From Rhea pennata (taxonomy: Eukaryota; Chordata; Aves; Rheiformes; Rheidae), in the NCBI RefSeq assembly GCF_028389875.1, contig NC_084687.1, forward strand, positions 4,686,157 through 4,750,156: a stretch of DNA of 64,000 nt, in the 5' to 3' direction. Position 1 is the stretch's first letter; every line of letters starts with the position of its first letter. Shown in pieces: positions 63,001 to 64,000 of the stretch. The translations under genes and the position numbers were made by a program. The notes beneath the pieces are model-generated. The model saw only the letters and a list, made by a program, of their open reading frames with translations, searched no databases and was not told the DNA's origin.

Positions 63001-64000
63001 GAGTTTTGTCAGCATAGCAGCTATAGATGGGACCTGATATAATCCTTGCTGTGGAGCTGAGTTGAGGACTAAGAGGGCTGATGGGAGAGAAAAGAAGGGG
63101 AAAATAGATCCATAACCTATGATGTGGATGAGATTCTGCAGTTAGCCATAACCAGGTCAGGTTTCCATATGTTAGACTGATCATGGGTTGCTGTAACGAA
63201 TGCTGGAGTAGGCCAAAATCTAGAAGTTCTTGAGTTACTTGTCTTCTCTTTTATTAACCTGCGCCTGCCACACAAACTCTTGGAAGTCTGTGTACAGGGA
63301 CTGACTGCTGGAAAGACTCAGAACTTCCTGGAAAGATGTCATTTTCTGTTTGATGCTCTATAAAACCCTCAAGCACAGGAGTCTGTATGGTGATAGCTGA
63401 GGTCTCCGATGCAATCATAAAAGTCACTTCAATCTGTAACCACCTCCTGCTTTTCTCCTCTAATCTGTGGGTAATTCAACTGCTCTTCACAGGCTTTCAA
63501 AAGACACATTCATGGAAGCAAGTCCAGCAGAGACTCCTCACTGAGTGCTGAGATGTCAGGTAGTGCTCAACAGGGTCAGTAAAATCACTTACTAGCTGCT
63601 ACAGCAACGGCGCCTTTGGTACTCTTGCCCTTTTCTTTTTTTGCTGACAATTGGGGTTGCTATGATACTGTAAGACACATTATCTGGTGTTTATAATACT
63701 TTATAAGCAATAAATGTTGATTTTGGCAATGTGCTGCTTTGGCAACTAGTCACTGGTTGTTTTTCCCTGGCTACATTTGAGTTTGGCAGATGAGTTGCAT
63801 CCTAACCACTGAAAAAATCCAGTCTTGTGGTTTCAGCCAGTTTTTTTTTTTTTTTTTAACTTCTCTTTTCTAGGAAAAGAAAAATCCCTTTTTTGTATTA
63901 TGGCTGCATTTCAATGCAGTGTGAGATCACTATATATAGTCCTCCAGCCTCCTTTAGAAGGAAAGGTGTGAGATAGGCCTATGGAGGGAAGTTTGCCTCA
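57011..64000. other. Intergenic, no gene recognised
   Basis: No exon could be supported on either strand. An AAAT simple run lies near 57.81-57.83 kb, a reverse MIR-like fragment near 60.6 kb and a T-run near 63.84 kb. Reading frames up to 124 codons (for example 62810-63184, minus) have no domain signature. Confidence 0.55.
60590..60730 (-). repeat. MIR-like SINE, reverse
   Basis: 'atggaaaatgggccttcatgtgtgtgaggaaactgaggcacacactgagaaaaagtgacatggtccaaatacacagcaggctgatgccagaggcaggatc' follows the reverse MIR order closely, including GAGGAAACTGAGGCACACAC and the 'gccagaggcaggat' block. Confidence 0.65.

Noticed and set aside
1-64000. CRISPR arrays, operons, phage or bacterial mobile elements, tRNA and rRNA genes
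   Set aside because: None seen; the gene structure and repeats are those of a vertebrate nuclear genome.

Overview
This is vertebrate nuclear DNA, most likely from a bird or a close sauropsid relative. Genes have GT-AG introns and are compact: TAF8 spans about 4.6 kb. Two CR1-type LINE 3' ends are present (about 21.29-21.73 kb and 48.58-48.77 kb), the first ending in the GATTCTGT-like repeats typical of CR1. Many worn MIR/L3-like fragments are also visible. Recognition is by reading translations and splice sites; no database search was run.

Layout. (1) 1-30.0 kb holds no gene I can support. It has old SINE/LINE fragments, one good CR1 3' end and a pair of perfect hairpins near 23.4 kb. (2) 30.0-31.15 kb is a strong CpG island with Sp1 boxes, a ZNF143-type site and a YY1 motif on the start codon. 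It drives TAF8 (+), whose complete eight-exon coding sequence gives 303 aa, an essentially intact TFIID subunit. (3) At 38.11-38.24 kb (+) lies a lone exon of the GH18 chitinase family, with both splice sites and the family phase kept but no partner exons. A second small CpG-rich promoter follows, with a candidate first exon at 38.40-38.52 kb. (4) 38.67-41.29 kb (-) encodes PIFO (CIMAP3, protein pitchfork), a ciliary protein of 195 aa in six exons, with an RFX X-box-like site just upstream. (5) 42.03-45.12 kb (-) is a CHIA-type secreted chitinase with signal peptide, C-terminal barrel exons and chitin-binding domain. The middle of the gene, including the catalytic DxxDxDxE exon, is missing and the frame breaks, so it is a pseudogene or an assembly deletion. 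(6) 45.5-49.1 kb shows that the flanks of this chitinase were duplicated. In the second copy the two flanks are fused with no chitinase between them. (7) 49.1-64 kb has no recognisable gene. At 56.86-57.0 kb there is a GC-rich block with three TGACGTG motifs and a perfect 10+1+10 palindrome.

Gene relations. The right half (chitinase relic +, PIFO -, CHIA -) mirrors the mammalian order CHIA-PIFO-OVGP1, with PIFO and OVGP1 convergent. The solitary + strand exon therefore sits where OVGP1 would be. TAF8 belongs to a different block in mammals, so an evolutionary breakpoint lies between about 36 and 38 kb. The most interesting part is the chitinase locus: one gutted gene, one duplicate whose gene was removed, and one single-exon fossil within 11 kb.
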